Positions 1 to 11,090 are shown, counted from the stretch's first letter. The stretch: 64,000 bases of DNA from Marsupella aquatica (GCA_973895155.1 OZ316892.1:18600001-18664000); one strand, 5' to 3'. Numbers and translations are program-made. Notes: generated from the letters alone by a model not told the origin.

Positions 1-1
1 A

Positions 2-373
2 AAGAATAAGGTTGTGGTGGAGGCAATCTCAGCAGGTAAGAAATATTTTTGGTTGGGTCGGATTGTCCAAATGAGACAGAAGTATGGCAGTAGGTGGGGC
101 AATTGTCGGTCACCAATTGATTTGATGGATAGGCCAACTCCACTTGCAGGGCAATCAGGTAACATTTGTGAACTGTTGTTAAATTGGTATAGTCCTATTG
201 GTAAGAGCAAAAGTGAATTCAGATATGATACCACTGATTTGAAATGGATGGATATTGAAATGGTCATTGCTAGTGTTAGTTTAACCATGAAAGAAGGGGT
301 TATGGATCGTATCTATGTGTTGGATCCAATAGATAGACGTGCTTTGGATCAATATCTTCAAACAATGGTATGA
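2..373 (+). CDS. 3' end of an unidentified ORF, possibly an accessory gene of CACTA-1
   Basis: The frame is open from the window edge to a TGA at 371-373, so this is the last about 123 codons of a longer gene or exon. I do not recognise the product. The middle contains a Tyr-Phe-Trp-Leu-Gly-Arg-Ile-Val stretch followed by basic residues, then Leu-Asn-Trp-Tyr and a later Trp-Met-Asp. That alternation of short aromatic strands recalls Tudor- or BAH-like beta folds, but this is only an impression. It lies on the same strand as the PHD, BRCT, F-box-like and transposase genes that follow, and no CACTA left terminus is seen between it and them. It may therefore be another cargo gene of the same element. 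Confidence 0.4.
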   Translation, partial: KNKVVVEAISAGKKYFWLGRIVQMRQKYGSRWGNCRSPIDLMDRPTPLAGQSGNICELLLNWYSPIGKSKSEFRYDTTDLKWMDIEMVIASVSLTMKEGVMDRIYVLDPIDRRALDQYLQTMV

Positions 374-499
374 ATATCATGTTACTGTTTAGTTTTTGAG
401 AGTCTGTATATATGTTTTATTTTGTTGTTTAGTTTTTGAGAGTTTGTATATATGTTTTATTTTGTTAATATTAGTGGGTGTAGTGGGATAGGATAGGGG

Positions 500-558
500 G
501 TGACGGATTGGCAACTTGAGATCCTTTCTCAATTAGGGGTTCAATTCCCCTCCGTCAC
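500..558 (+). tRNA. tRNA-like sequence lacking a D-arm (anticodon-loop CCT)
   Basis: A 7-bp acceptor-like stem (GTGACGG with CCGTCAC) encloses a 5-bp stem (TTGAG with CTCAA) carrying a 7-nt loop ATCCTTT. The loop has T at the position before a CCT anticodon. A T-arm-like hairpin AGGGG-TTCAATT-CCCCT follows and contains a near-consensus Pol III B box. The D-arm is absent and replaced by ATTGGCAAC, so it is 59 nt rather than about 72 nt. It starts about 125 bp after the stop of the preceding ORF. It could be a tRNA pseudogene, a SINE head or a structured 3' element. A related structure lies at 40270-40315. Confidence 0.4.
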
Positions 559-1000
559 ATGTTACATCTCTCAACATAAGTTTTAAATGGAGTATGGATG
601 GAGCATGGGATTGGTGATCAATGGGTGGAATGGATTATTTATGTTGTGACCTTAAAGGCCATCCCACTTATGCACGTAAGGTTTATATTGGGATGACCTT
701 TTAGGTACACAATATAAATGATGCATTGAAATGATCAAAGTTTAAGGTCGACAAAGGTGCAAGAACTGTTGCAGGGCGTGCCATGTCTGACATACGACTT
801 CACAAGGTACTGACATAGACTTATCTTTTCTTTCTAGGCATTTTATATTGATATGTGACACTTTACTTCACAAATTATAGGGGCAATACAATTTGGATTT
901 TAGACTCTTAGAAGAAAGAAAGAGGGAGGAAAAAAAAATTTCAACTTAATAAGTATGGGGGTCTAGGCATGAAAACGTCGCAGGTGATGGGGGGGTCCTC
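559..1000. other. non-coding stretch with one palindrome
   Basis: No gene is supported here. Positions 649-706 form an imperfect hairpin, with arms ACCTTAAAGGCCATCCCA and TGGGATGACCTTTTAGGT separated by about 22 bp. This could be a tiny foldback element or a transcript structure. An A-rich run lies near 930-945. No CACTA left terminus (CACTAG) was found. Confidence 0.4.
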
Positions 1001-1047
1001 CATATAGTGAGACCCCCGAGGGCTTAGCCATATGTGAGGGCCCTTGC

Positions 1048-1557
1048 ATGAGGCATTTCCACCTCAACCCGGAGTCTGACCTTGCTGCAGAAAACAACTG
1101 TCCAGGGGTGGGCCTCCCGTCAGCACACCAGGGAGGCTGGATGTGCACTGATTGTTTGGAGAAGCAGGCTAAGTGTGCACAGTGTGGGAAGTTGGGGTCT
1201 TATGAGGGCTCTGTTGATGCTCCACCACTTGTTAGGAAATGCCCTGACAGATATTGTGTGAGGTTCTTTTGTTTTTCATGTTTGCCCGATCTTGCCACAG
1301 CTTGCCCACTTCATAAGTGCAAGGCATGTGGTCAGCACGATGAAGATTTCTGGGTGGACATAGTCCACTGTGTTAGGTGTCCCACCATGTGGCACTTTCA
1401 TTGTTTGAAGGAGCGTCAAGCAGAAGGCTATGCTTGTGACAGACACATCTATGATCACTCTGCACATGGTGTTGATCGATGGATCTTCTATTGTCATCGC
1501 CATGCCATAGATCCTACTTTGCACACTCCCATGAGAGATCACATTTCTTGGCTTTGA
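1048..1557 (+). CDS. EDM2-like multi-PHD zinc-finger protein (CACTA-1 cargo, 5' part damaged)
   Basis: The ORF encodes about 169 residues with regularly spaced Cys/His pairs. A Trp-Met-Cys-x2-Cys leads to CAQCGKLG, then a Cys cluster, CPLHKCKACG, CVRCPTMWHFHC and a final Tyr-Cys-His-Arg-His. The CPLH-x-C-x2-C followed by C-x-RCP and H-x2-C order is that of plant EDM2-type PHD/extended-PHD proteins, nuclear chromatin readers. The frame runs a little upstream of this Met through ICEGPCMRHFHLN, the second half of the first PHD finger. The CAICDDGG half, preserved at 54147-54338, is here interrupted by a short palindromic insertion near 990-1016, so the first finger is broken or an intron is involved. 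A longer homologue with stops lies at 30869-31567. The transposon location suggests capture; the binding specificity is not known. Confidence 0.7.
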   Translation: MRHFHLNPESDLAAENNCPGVGLPSAHQGGWMCTDCLEKQAKCAQCGKLGSYEGSVDAPPLVRKCPDRYCVRFFCFSCLPDLATACPLHKCKACGQHDEDFWVDIVHCVRCPTMWHFHCLKERQAEGYACDRHIYDHSAHGVDRWIFYCHRHAIDPTLHTPMRDHISWL

Positions 1558-2155
1558 ACCTGAATAATGTACATGCATAGTGCACCTGATGTGGATACCT
1601 TGGAGATTGCAGACATTCCAATTTTGAGAAGAAGGACCTCTGTAGGAGAGGATGCTTAGGCAACAAGTACCCTAAGTTCATTACTTGTTCCTGGGTACAT
1701 GCCTTCAAAAACTCCCCTTAAGCCTTCTAGGAACCTTTTTTACTCTGCAATCATTTTGATCACGACTTACATGACACTACTTAAATTAAATCAGGACTTC
1801 TCATTATGAGCATATAAGTTACAAGGCTATTTAATTTGCGAGAATTCCCTTAAAGTGTACCAACATTTTGTATTGTCATTGAATGTCTGCCCATTTACAA
1901 CATCTGTATGTGGCATCACAAAACAATTGCACTTGTCACCTTCAATATTGTGAAGGCACATATTCAAACTATGAGGTGCATGCTTGCAGGTGTCTAGTAC
2001 GTTTGTCCCAATATTTCTCCCATTTGGAATCGGAGCAGAGACTCACCAGACGACTGGACTGGACCAAGTTATAAACGCAGCATTTTAAGGGCCCTTCGAT
2101 TATCAGGTGAACGCATTATCTTCCGGTCTGCAGTGATTAGGTGGCCCGTGTGTAC
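1558..2155. other. non-coding spacer between PHD and BRCT ORFs
   Basis: I see no coding continuity, repeat or RNA gene here. It is moderately AT-rich and probably holds the 3' region of the PHD gene and the promoter or 5' leader of the BRCT gene. The BRCT frame is open from a GTG at 2141, but the first ATG in frame is at 2156. Confidence 0.4.
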
Positions 2156-3004
2156 ATGGCCTCTAGGAAACGTACAAAGGTTGACCACCCGCCTCTGTTG
2201 GCTGGAATCAAAGCCATTTTGATTCCTGGCCACTATGGGTTCACCCAAGTGAGTTGGCCAATCGTACAAAAACGATTCTCAGAGTTCCATGGGACTGAAG
2301 TCAAGGACATCACTCCACAGACTACACATGTTGTTGTAGGGACATGGCTGGATGTGATGAACAAGTGGTCATGGTCCTTCATTGATTCTGCCATTACCAA
2401 CCAAGGTCTAAAAGTAGTTGAAGTCTCTTGGCTGACCGATTCTGTTAAACATAGGTGTGTACAGAGTACTGAGCAATATGAGTTGTGGGAGAGTGAGGAG
2501 GCCACTGCAGAGGCTTTGGCTGAAAAGGAAGCCTATGAAGCAGCGGCAGAGAAACCCAACTTTGCTTCTATCCAATATGGACCTGTTGTCAACATAGGAC
2601 ACCATCCTATGCGTGCAGATGCTATATTGAATGAGCATGGCAAGGAGAGAAATACCATTATGAAGGGGTTCAGTGTGGTATTTGCAGAAGAAGGAATTGG
2701 GGAGACTAAGTGCAGATTGTACAAGTCTATAGTTGTTGAGCTAGGTGGGACAGTGGAGGAGAGTCTAACAGAAACCTCCACTCATGTTGTAGGTCTGTCA
2801 TACATGAAAATATGCAGAAAATTCTTTAAGACAACAGTGCGTGATTTTGTCATGAACAACAATCTTTGGGTGCTTTCCCCTGATTGGCTTCTGGAATCAG
2901 CAGCTAGAGGGAAGCGACAGAATGCTTGGGACTTTGATATTTTTGAGGCCTGGCCCTCCAAGATTCAGCGGAGATGTATGCTTAGCAAAGGTGGGAGAGA
3001 GTGA
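2156..3004 (+). CDS. tandem-BRCT domain protein (CACTA-1 cargo)
   Basis: This intact 282-codon ORF begins MASRKRTK, a basic start that could act as a nuclear signal, and ends in TGA. Residues about 15-100 form one BRCT-like domain: a Gly-containing first strand, TTHVVVG, and the Trp-Leu-Thr-Asp helix late in the domain. Residues about 165-265 form a second: a Lys-Gly-Phe-Ser-Val-Val-Phe strand, ELGGTVEES, STHVVG, and a conserved VLSPDWLLES helix. Paired BRCT domains usually bind phosphoproteins or DNA ends in repair and checkpoint complexes. An AATAAA follows at 3048-3053. Its place between PHD and F-box-like ORFs inside a CACTA element makes it likely cargo. CACTA-2 lacks a counterpart between its PHD and transposase genes. 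Confidence 0.75.
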   Translation: MASRKRTKVDHPPLLAGIKAILIPGHYGFTQVSWPIVQKRFSEFHGTEVKDITPQTTHVVVGTWLDVMNKWSWSFIDSAITNQGLKVVEVSWLTDSVKHRCVQSTEQYELWESEEATAEALAEKEAYEAAAEKPNFASIQYGPVVNIGHHPMRADAILNEHGKERNTIMKGFSVVFAEEGIGETKCRLYKSIVVELGGTVEESLTETSTHVVGLSYMKICRKFFKTTVRDFVMNNNLWVLSPDWLLESAARGKRQNAWDFDIFEAWPSKIQRRCMLSKGGRE

Positions 3005-3180
3005 GGAGTAGGAGTCCCTCATATTTTTGTATAAATCACAATTTTGTAATAAATGTGATCCTTGAACTAACTCATCTTGTCATGGTTGGTCGCAGTTGAA
3101 GTGATTGTTGTTTCCTGCTGCGTGGGGTGTGACTGTGAATCTACTTGCTGGGCTCTGTTTGGCTGAAGACTTTGGTGGGT

Positions 3181-3714
3181 ATGCTGCCTCTTCCAGACCG
3201 TCAGGCCCTATGTAGGGTCCTCCTACGGGTTGCATCGTGCATGGCTACTGCTTGGGCTTACTTGTGTGGATTGGTAACCAGACAGAGTGTAGCTCCATCC
3301 GAGATAATGCCTACAGACCTTGGATGTGTTGTGAATGCTGTGGTGAATGAGGATGCACAGTCGGAAGAGGACATTTACTTTTCAGCAGATGAGTTAGACA
3401 AGCACGATGCTGTAGGTGGTTCCTTGTTGCCTGATTTGGCAGATGATATAGTTCTTACACATGTCTGGCCGAGGGTTCTTGTGGTGTCTGGCGCACAAGA
3501 TATCTGCAAATATAGACTAATTAGTACCCAGTGGAGGGACTTGGTAGCAACATGTGCACCATGGAGGGCACTGTTGCCACTGCTTGTAGGCACGGATCGA
3601 AGACCACCATGGCATGAGCAGGGTTTAGACCTTGATGACTTAATGTACATGCCTGAGTACCTCAGGGCTGAGTGGCATCGACAACAGGATTGGTATCCGT
3701 ATTTGATGTGGTAG
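3181..3714 (+). CDS. F-box-like protein (CACTA-1 cargo)
   Basis: The frame opens at 3145, but the best ATG is 3181. The product is about 177 residues and ends in TAG followed by TAA. The N-terminal part is Leu/Ala-rich and the middle is acidic (Ser-Glu-Glu-Asp-Ile). The C-terminal half contains LLPDLADDIVLTHVWP, then a Tyr-Arg-Leu-Ile-Ser-Thr-Gln-Trp-Arg-Asp-Leu stretch. This Leu-Pro start, hydrophobic helix and Leu-x-Ser-x-x-Trp-Arg pattern is typical of an F-box, the SKP1-binding module of SCF ubiquitin ligases. No substrate-binding repeats follow, so the protein is short for an F-box protein. It could be an exon of a larger gene, or an adaptor using other partners. It sits 176 bp after the BRCT ORF and 326 bp before the transposase start. 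Confidence 0.55.
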   Translation: MLPLPDRQALCRVLLRVASCMATAWAYLCGLVTRQSVAPSEIMPTDLGCVVNAVVNEDAQSEEDIYFSADELDKHDAVGGSLLPDLADDIVLTHVWPRVLVVSGAQDICKYRLISTQWRDLVATCAPWRALLPLLVGTDRRPPWHEQGLDLDDLMYMPEYLRAEWHRQQDWYPYLMW

Positions 3715-4040
3715 TAAGATGAGGACATCTCACACCGGTCTCGCACCTGGCACCTGTGTCTATGACTATACATGATTGGACTCTGATATGGTCATGGATG
3801 TACGTGCAGAGGCAGTACATGTGAGGACAGCGGAGGAGTTGACACCCTCAAACATTTAGGAATTTTGTCTCATTCACTTGAGAATAGGTACATGACTCAG
3901 GCACCTATATTTTTTGTTTTTTTGTTTTTTTGGAACGTTACGTATTTTGGCAAGTACAGTCGGGGGTGAAATCCTTAACAGGAAGTGTATTTTTCACTTG
4001 CATAATAAAATGACAGGGTGCTGAGTGCGTGTGTATAGTG
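3715..4040. other. spacer upstream of the transposase gene
   Basis: No coding signal. It contains a T-rich run near 3909-3932 and probably the promoter or leader of the TNP2-type gene at 4041. No recognisable TATA element was pinned down. Confidence 0.35.
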
Positions 4041-7000
4041 ATGGCTCCAAGGTTGCCTCTTCACAACCCATTTAGGATTAGGCATCATGATTCTAAATTG
4101 TGGATGCGTGAACAAGCCCGGGCCGCCCAAGGTAGGAGTAGGAGGATGAGATGCCCATGCACACAGTGCCAAGGATTCAAGTCGTTGAGTTTGAACACTG
4201 TGCACCTTCACCTGCTGCGGCATGAAAGGCACCCTCGGTGGAGGGTTTGGAATGTACCAGCAGAAGAAGACTCCTCTGATGAAGAGTGGAGAGCTGACTT
4301 TGTGGATTCTAATACAGCTAGGCGTAGAGACTACGTAGAGCAGGACATAGACTGTGCAGAGGATGGTCCTGGGGTCCAACATGAGAACGTGGATGACCAA
4401 GATGGAGATGTAGAGGCAGTCACTGAGGACGGTGGGATGGATGTCCCAAGAATGGTTCAAGAGATTTTTGAAGACCTTGATGCTTTTTACGACACAGTGG
4501 AATCAGAAGAGGACAATGAACCGCAGCCACACATTGGCGACGGCCAAGCTGAACCTGACTTTGACATTGGGGAAGGTGCAGCAGAGAGGGAGTGGGTGTT
4601 TGGGGGCCCAAAACACATCAAAGAAGCTTGCATTCCTATCTACGAGGGGTCGAACTGCTCCAAGCTGGGTTTTGTTGTGTTGTTGTTGAACATCTGTGGC
4701 AATCACAATGTTCCCAATATATTTGTGACAGAGTTGTTGACCTTCCTGCGCCGAAATGTGTTACCAGATGGTAATTCAATTCCAAAAAATATGTACGAGG
4801 CTAGGAAATTGATGTGTAACCTTGGGCTGAACTATGTGTCTATTGACGCATGCCCTGATGGGTGTGTTCTCTTTCGCAAAGAGCATGCAGATAAATTGAC
4901 ATGCCCTCATTGTGGTAAGCACAGGTACAAGAATGTAGGGAAATGTACACACCCTGCCAAGGTTCTTCGTCATTTTCCTCTCATTCCTAGACTACAACGT
5001 CTGTTTAGATGCCCTGCCATTTCCAAGCTGATGACATGGACTCCTGATAACAAGAGCAGTGATGGCCTGCAGCGTCACATTGGAGATTCCAACCATTGGA
5101 AATTTGTTGATGAGAGGTGGCCACAGTTTGCTGCAGAGAAGCGGAACTTTCGATTTGGTCTATCACTGGATGGAGTAAACCCACTTGGAGACAAAAACAA
5201 CCGTTATTCATGTTGGCCGGTTACGCTGCTAAATTACAACCTTCCCCCATGGATGACTACAAAGAGGTTTTTTGTCATGATGGTGCTGTTAATCCCTGGA
5301 CCAGCTTCTGTGACCGAGCAATTCATAGATATCATGTTGGCTCCAGCAGTGGAAGAGTGGAAGACTTTGTGGATAGAAGGGGTGTTAACCCATGATGTTC
5401 TGAAGGGGCTTCTTCGACCCAACCCCTTTAGACTGCATGCAATTTGTTTGCTGGATATAGCAGATTACCCAGGCCATGGCATCATATCTGGACGAGTGAC
5501 AAAGGGCTATGTGGGGTGCACACCATGTGGGAAAAATGTGACAAGTGAGTGGTCGCATGCCCTGCACAGTATGAAATTTCAGGGGCATAGAAGGTATCTG
5601 CCTGTTGATCATCCTTACAGGCACACACGGTCTCAAATTGCACACTTCAACAACAAAACAGAGCTTCGTGGCCCACCATAGAGGGTCACCAGAGAGCAAG
5701 TCCTGAGGTGGGCAGCCAGGAAGGCTGATTGGGACAAGAGAAGTGCCACTGATCGAGAACCTGAGGATCCAGTGGTGAAACACGGTGTGAAAAGACAGAC
5801 CTTGATGGACTTGGAGTTGGAGTACTGGAGGGTAATGTACTTAGCCTCCAGCCCCTGTATGATTGCAATTTTAGATTGGAGCAATGGTGGATTGATGTTG
5901 GTTACAATCCTCCTATGTGGTTAATTAGTGTTTCTATTGTTGAATTCTTTGCTTTGTGGAGTGCAGGAATTCGAGCCCAGCAAACACAATGTGGACGTCA
6001 TGCACATTGAGAAAAATATTTGTGAGAGCTTGCTGAAGTTCTTGTCGGGTGAGAAAGATACAGGAGCAGTTCGAGCTGATATGCAACAGAAGGGGATTCG
6101 CCCTCACCTTTGGTTGAAGCCCCATGCAAGCAATCCCAATGTACTTCTCAAGTTCCAAGCTCCCTATGTGTGCACACAGGATGAATGGAAGACATTCTTG
6201 TATAGATTGAGCTGTCTGAAAGTGCCCTCTGGCTATGCTGGTGCCTTCAAGAAGCATATTACAAAGAATAAACTTGGCAGTATGAAAACACATGACTACC
6301 ATGTGTTGATGCAGCACATTCTGCCCCTATGCCTCAGAGGTCTCATGCAGAAACCAGTCCGTAATGTCATTCTTCGACTGTGCAATGTATTTTGCCGTAT
6401 ATGTGTGAAAGTGTGGGATCCCCAAGGATTGGAGCAGTTGAAGCAGGATGCTGCTTATGTCCTCTGTGACTTGGAGATATACTTCCCCCCTGCTTTCTTT
6501 GATGTTATGACTCATCTCCTAATCCATGTGGTAGAAGAGCTAGGGCAGTATGGGCCAGTCAGTACCAGATGGATGTACCCTATGGAGCGATACATGAAGT
6601 TGTTGAAAGGTCATGTGAGAACATACTACAGGCCAGAGGCTTCCATGGCATTGGGGTACATTAAGGATGAGACGTTGGGATTCCTAACAGAGTACATGGC
6701 TGGGTCTGGTGAAGCTATGACAAGAGTTTGGAAATCTGGTGAAGATGATGGAGTGAGTGGCGAGGTTGTTGAAGGTGTGGGACGTGTTGTTCAGCTGCCT
6801 GTTGCGATTTGAGACAAGGCTCATTCATATGTGCTGGCAAACACAGAGCCTATGCAACCATGGTGGAGGTGAGTGATTGAATTGACTTGCCTTTGTTGTG
6901 ATGCTTCTTGTCTGTTCCAAGGGTGATCTTAGGTTGTCATGTGTTGTTTAGACCTAACTATGCCTGTACCTCATATTGCAGGGAATATGATATGCAAAAA

Positions 7001-7741
7001 GCTGCACACTCTGGGCAGCAGGATCCCTTCCCACAGTTCGAGCAGTGGATTCGGGTGACAATTCGAGAGCATAGTAGACATCACCCAGATATGGAGAAGG
7101 ATTTGTATCTTCTATCTGTGCCACCACGATTGTCTATTCTGACCTACAAACGGATGAGAGCTTATGGAAATCATTATCGAGTGAGGGATGAGCAGGGTGA
7201 CCATTGTGTATCATATGATTGTGGTTTGATTTCTGTGTTTGAGCAGAGAACCTCTGAAGAACAGAGGGGGTGGATGAAGATGGGTTACGTGGGGGAGTTG
7301 ACCGACATTTGGGTGTTGAATTATGGTAACACAAGTGTCCCAGTGATATTGATGAAGGGATCATGGGTGAAATCAGAGTGGCAGAGACCAAGGGCCACCA
7401 TGAAGCGTGATCATGATGGGTTCTTGTTGGCCAATTTTAGGTCCAGAGTACCAGAATGGTTTGAGCCTTTTGTTTTCCCTAGCCAAGTTGAACAGGCTTT
7501 CTTTGCAGATGTGGAGGAGTCACATGGCTGGAGGGTGGTATGCCATAGCCAAGCACGGAACAGGCGGATGGATGGAAGTAAAGTAGAGTTCAGTTTGGAT
7601 GACCATGCTGCATTCGAGCATCCTAGTCATGAGACTGTACTTCCAACTTGGGCAGGGACTGCCTACATCCCCTTAACATTGAGAGAGACATATGATGAAC
7701 CTGGGCAAATGGAATATGATGAGGTTGATGATTTGCAATAG
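4041..7741 (+). pseudogene. TNP2-type CACTA transposase gene, 3 exons, two nonsense codons
   Basis: The exons fit 4041-5831, 5967-6868 and 6982-7741 with GT-AG introns and total 3453 nt, an exact multiple of three. Exon 1 begins with a transposase-associated segment holding a CPC-x2-C-x-G zinc motif, then an acidic region, then the Tnp2/Transposase_21 core (for example RFGLSLDGVNP and LLNYNLPPW). Exon 2 carries the DUF4218-like part (VDVMHIEKNICESLL, FFDVMTHLLIH, RWMYPMERY). Exon 3 carries the DUF4216-like part (YVGELTDIWVLNYG, FVFPSQVEQAFF). A TAG at 5679-5681 and a TGA at 6810-6812 interrupt the frame. The CACTA-2 homologue reads on at both points, so these are mutations. The product would cut CACTA termini. 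The ATG at 4041 is preferred over the upstream GTG. Confidence 0.85.
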
Positions 7742-7918
7742 GCAACAGCTGGCGATTGGCAAGTATGAGGTTGAGGATGACTACCTGCACAGAGTCACAG
7801 AATGGGAATTGCTGCCTGGAATGATGTTTAGGATAGTTGGATATGCATGAAATTGATTGATACTTTGAATTTAGTGTGCTGATTCTCCCTGTTTGGTTGT
7901 GGGTGCTGTGCAGAAGCT

Positions 7919-10900
7919 ATGGGGGAAGAGGGTGATGGCATGGAGACAGACATGGGGCTTGGAGAGTGGGGTGAAGAGGAAAGATTGGATATGGATGGAG
8001 ACCCAGATGCAGGGGGCTCACAGAAAAATGCACCTGTGCAGGATGCACAGGGCCCTCATCAAGTCCCAGGTAGGTGGGCAGCTAGAGAGAAATCACATAA
8101 TCCATACCCTAGAAGGAGCCAGAGTTATTGGCAAGGGACGCCTGATAATTATGATGATGACTATGATGGAGCAGAAGATGGATGGGATGAATATGAACAC
8201 CCAGAGCGTGGTAGAGACGGGTACAGAGGGCAATGGAAAGGTGAGGAGGATGATTGGACAAGTAAGTGCCTTGTGCTAGTGATTTTGTGATGGTAGTAGA
8301 GATTTAGCTCAATATGCACTTATCTGATGTGTAGCTAGGGCAAAGAGTTTATCTTACAGGTCCATGAGTGTGGCATGTACCTGTTGGTATGCAGACTCTG
8401 ATTGGGACAATCACGAAAACAACAAAGGCCATCCACGTTCAGATAGGAGGCAATCATTCACAGGCGGGAGAAATGCCCCTAATTCATCAAGACAAAGCAA
8501 TAGGACAGGTGGTCCAGAACCATCTATGCGCCAAGGGAGAGGTAACTTGGTCATTGCAGAATTGCTCTGAAGTCCACTGTATATTTGGCAGCGGGATTTA
8601 TGATTCATACTTACCTAATGTAAGTGACTGTAAATGGATCCTGTAAATGTGCAGGGACTCCAGGGAGGTTTGGACAATGCAATCCAGGCCGTGGGGGGAG
8701 ATCAGGCCGTGGAGGGACCCCAGGCCGTGGGGGGACACCAGGCCGTGGAGGGACACCTAGTAGCGCTTCAAGGAGTACCAAGGCAGGAGACAGTAACAAA
8801 TTTGGTAAAGTAGAAGTGAATTCCGAAGGTTGGATAACTCCCACATGTGATGGTAAGAACCGTTGGCATTCTGACCTAAGAGGAGAAGTATTGCGTTGGT
8901 TGGATTTGAGCATTACAGAGTTTAGGAGTCAGAACAAAGCTGATTGGGCTGCTATCTGCAAGGACATTCTTGAACGGTGGGAGTATGTTGGTAATGATGG
9001 TAAGGGCCCAGTTGAAGATTGCATATCAGATTATGCAATGAGGATTTTGAAACAAGAGAGGCATAGGTTGAAAAGGATGTGGATAGACAATGGTTCTAAC
9101 AGGAGAATGCCACCACCCCCATCATTGGAACTGGATCAATGGACACGGTTAATCAAAGGGTTCATGTCGGAGGCTGGACAGAGCAAGAGTGAACTGATGT
9201 CAAATGCTCGAGGCAAAGTGAAACACCTTTCACAGGCTGGGAGAGGAAGTTATGCTCCAGTGAAAGAACAATTGGTAAGGCAGTGACATGCCTGATAGTA
9301 AGCCTCAAACTTATCATCTTGCTACCATTATTACATTTTCATTGACAATCAACACTTGGTTTCATTCATATGTATGTTGATGTGGACTGCAGAAGAAATT
9401 GACAGGTGAAGAACCATCAGCACAAGAAGTGAGAGAGGAGTTCATGAAACAAAGGAGTGAGGTGACAAGTGTAACTTCCAAACAGGTGATTATGTTGTAA
9501 TTCTGTATGTTCTGTGACTATTTGGCCTTGAGCATCAGAAAGAAATGTAGTAGAAAGTAAGCAACCAGTTCTTGGGGACAGTTATCTGAGATATGTAAGC
9601 TGTGTTATGACAAGGAACTGTTACAACTCTCACAGAGATGTGTGAACGATTGAAGTCATTAGAGTGTGGACTCCCTCGAGTGGAAAGTAAATTGGCTGAT
9701 CGTTTGGATATTGTGGAGGCATCTGTAGCGAACCTTCTTGCATCAGTGGAATCTAATTTCAAGCTTGTGATTGAAAAATTGGGTGGTTCCCAACCAAACA
9801 ATGAGGGCAACATTGTACAAAGTGTGCCCTTGTTAACAAAAAAGGGAATTGGCAAATCTGACACAGGTATGGAAATGACACCGGCCCATTGTTCATTGTG
9901 TCCTATGTTCAAATGTTAGAAGTAAGTTTTCATGAATTGAGTGAATGGTTTGAATGCAGGAAGAGTGGAGGCAGAGAAGGACCCTGTAATCAATAAGCAG
10001 AAGGGCAAGAAGGTTGCTGAGACAGGTAACCTGCTATGATCCAGTACATTACATTTGAAAAGTGCATGGAGTTTTGTGAAGCTTAAGCCGGTTGGAGGTA
10101 ATCTTTTCTGTAAGAACTGGTTGGATGAACTGGGATCTGAAGTGACATCATGATTGATGTATCAGGTGATTCAAAGAGCAATAATGAAGAAGATGTGCCC
10201 AGTGCCTCAGTGACCATAGCCAAGGAGGTATCAGGTAAGCTGATGCTTTAAATTCCTCTATATGAATGTTGAGAAACAATTCAGTGGTTAATAGATTCAA
10301 CTTGAATATTGTGGTGTGTTTATTGATCAACAGAAGCAGACATGGAGCATATGGCAATGGCAAAGAAGGGGAAGAAGGCTGTTCATAATGGTAAGGAGAT
10401 AGTGACAACTTTGTGGTTGGTGACATGTACATTTAGCACATGTGATGAGTGATTGACTTATGTTGGACATGACACTGAATTGTAGTTGATGCAGAGTTGA
10501 CAGACTCTCAACCAAGTGGGAGCAGGGTGAAGCGACGTTGAAACTTGGGAGCAACATTGGATGCAAGTAAGATTGTAGATGCTTCAATTGAAGCAAGTAC
10601 AATGTTGGCAGATACTGAGATGATGTCGCAGGGAAATCCTGCTACACAATCAGAAGTGTCAAATATGGATGCAGATTCTTTGAAGAAGAGTGTAGCCAAT
10701 TCTCGATCACCAGCACAAAACACTCGTGCCAAAGTCATGACTCGCAACCAAGGTATGAATAATGTCATGTATAAGCCACCCAGGAAAGCCAAGAAAAACA
10801 GCCAGGGTAAGGTGGAGGTGATAGCCACAGCAGAGCCAGTCCATAATCTTCTATCATGGGAGGATGACTCGCAGGTATGTGTGGGTACAGGCATTTTGCG

Positions 10901-11090
10901 ACCGGACCATGCAAAATTCCATGGCAAAGTGGTCCCGGATGACCATGTAGTAGTGTTGTTGACTATAGTGATTGTATCTGATTGTAATTTGCCATTTCCG
11001 AATAGAGATGATGATCCACCTCAGGAAATAATTGCAGATGCAATAGGATCTCTTGTGCTTTGGCCATCAGAGTGTGTTAGTCTGCAGTGA
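7919..11090 (+). pseudogene. TNPA/TNP1-like CACTA DNA-binding protein gene, about 10 exons, one nonsense codon
   Basis: The gene follows the transposase on the same strand. Exons separated by short GT-AG introns can be followed from ATG 7919 through about 8260, 8396-8540, 8655-9276, 9394-9485 and several small exons to TGA 11088-11090. The order is an acidic start and an Arg/Gly region with GRGGTP repeats (about 8685-8760). Next comes a Transposase_24-like domain with a Trp-rich DNA-binding look (ITPTCDGKNRWHSDLRGEVL to WIDN). A coiled-coil stretch (ADRLDIVEASVANLLASVES) follows, then a TNP1-like end (DAIGSLVLWPSECV). TNPA proteins bind subterminal repeats such as those at 11560-11918. A TGA at 10539-10541 lies in frame, probably from CGA, so this copy is likely dead unless spliced around it. 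Confidence 0.7.

Noticed and set aside
963-1148. Small minus-strand ORF over the PHD gene
   Set aside because: It is antisense to the conserved PHD frame and has no supporting motif.
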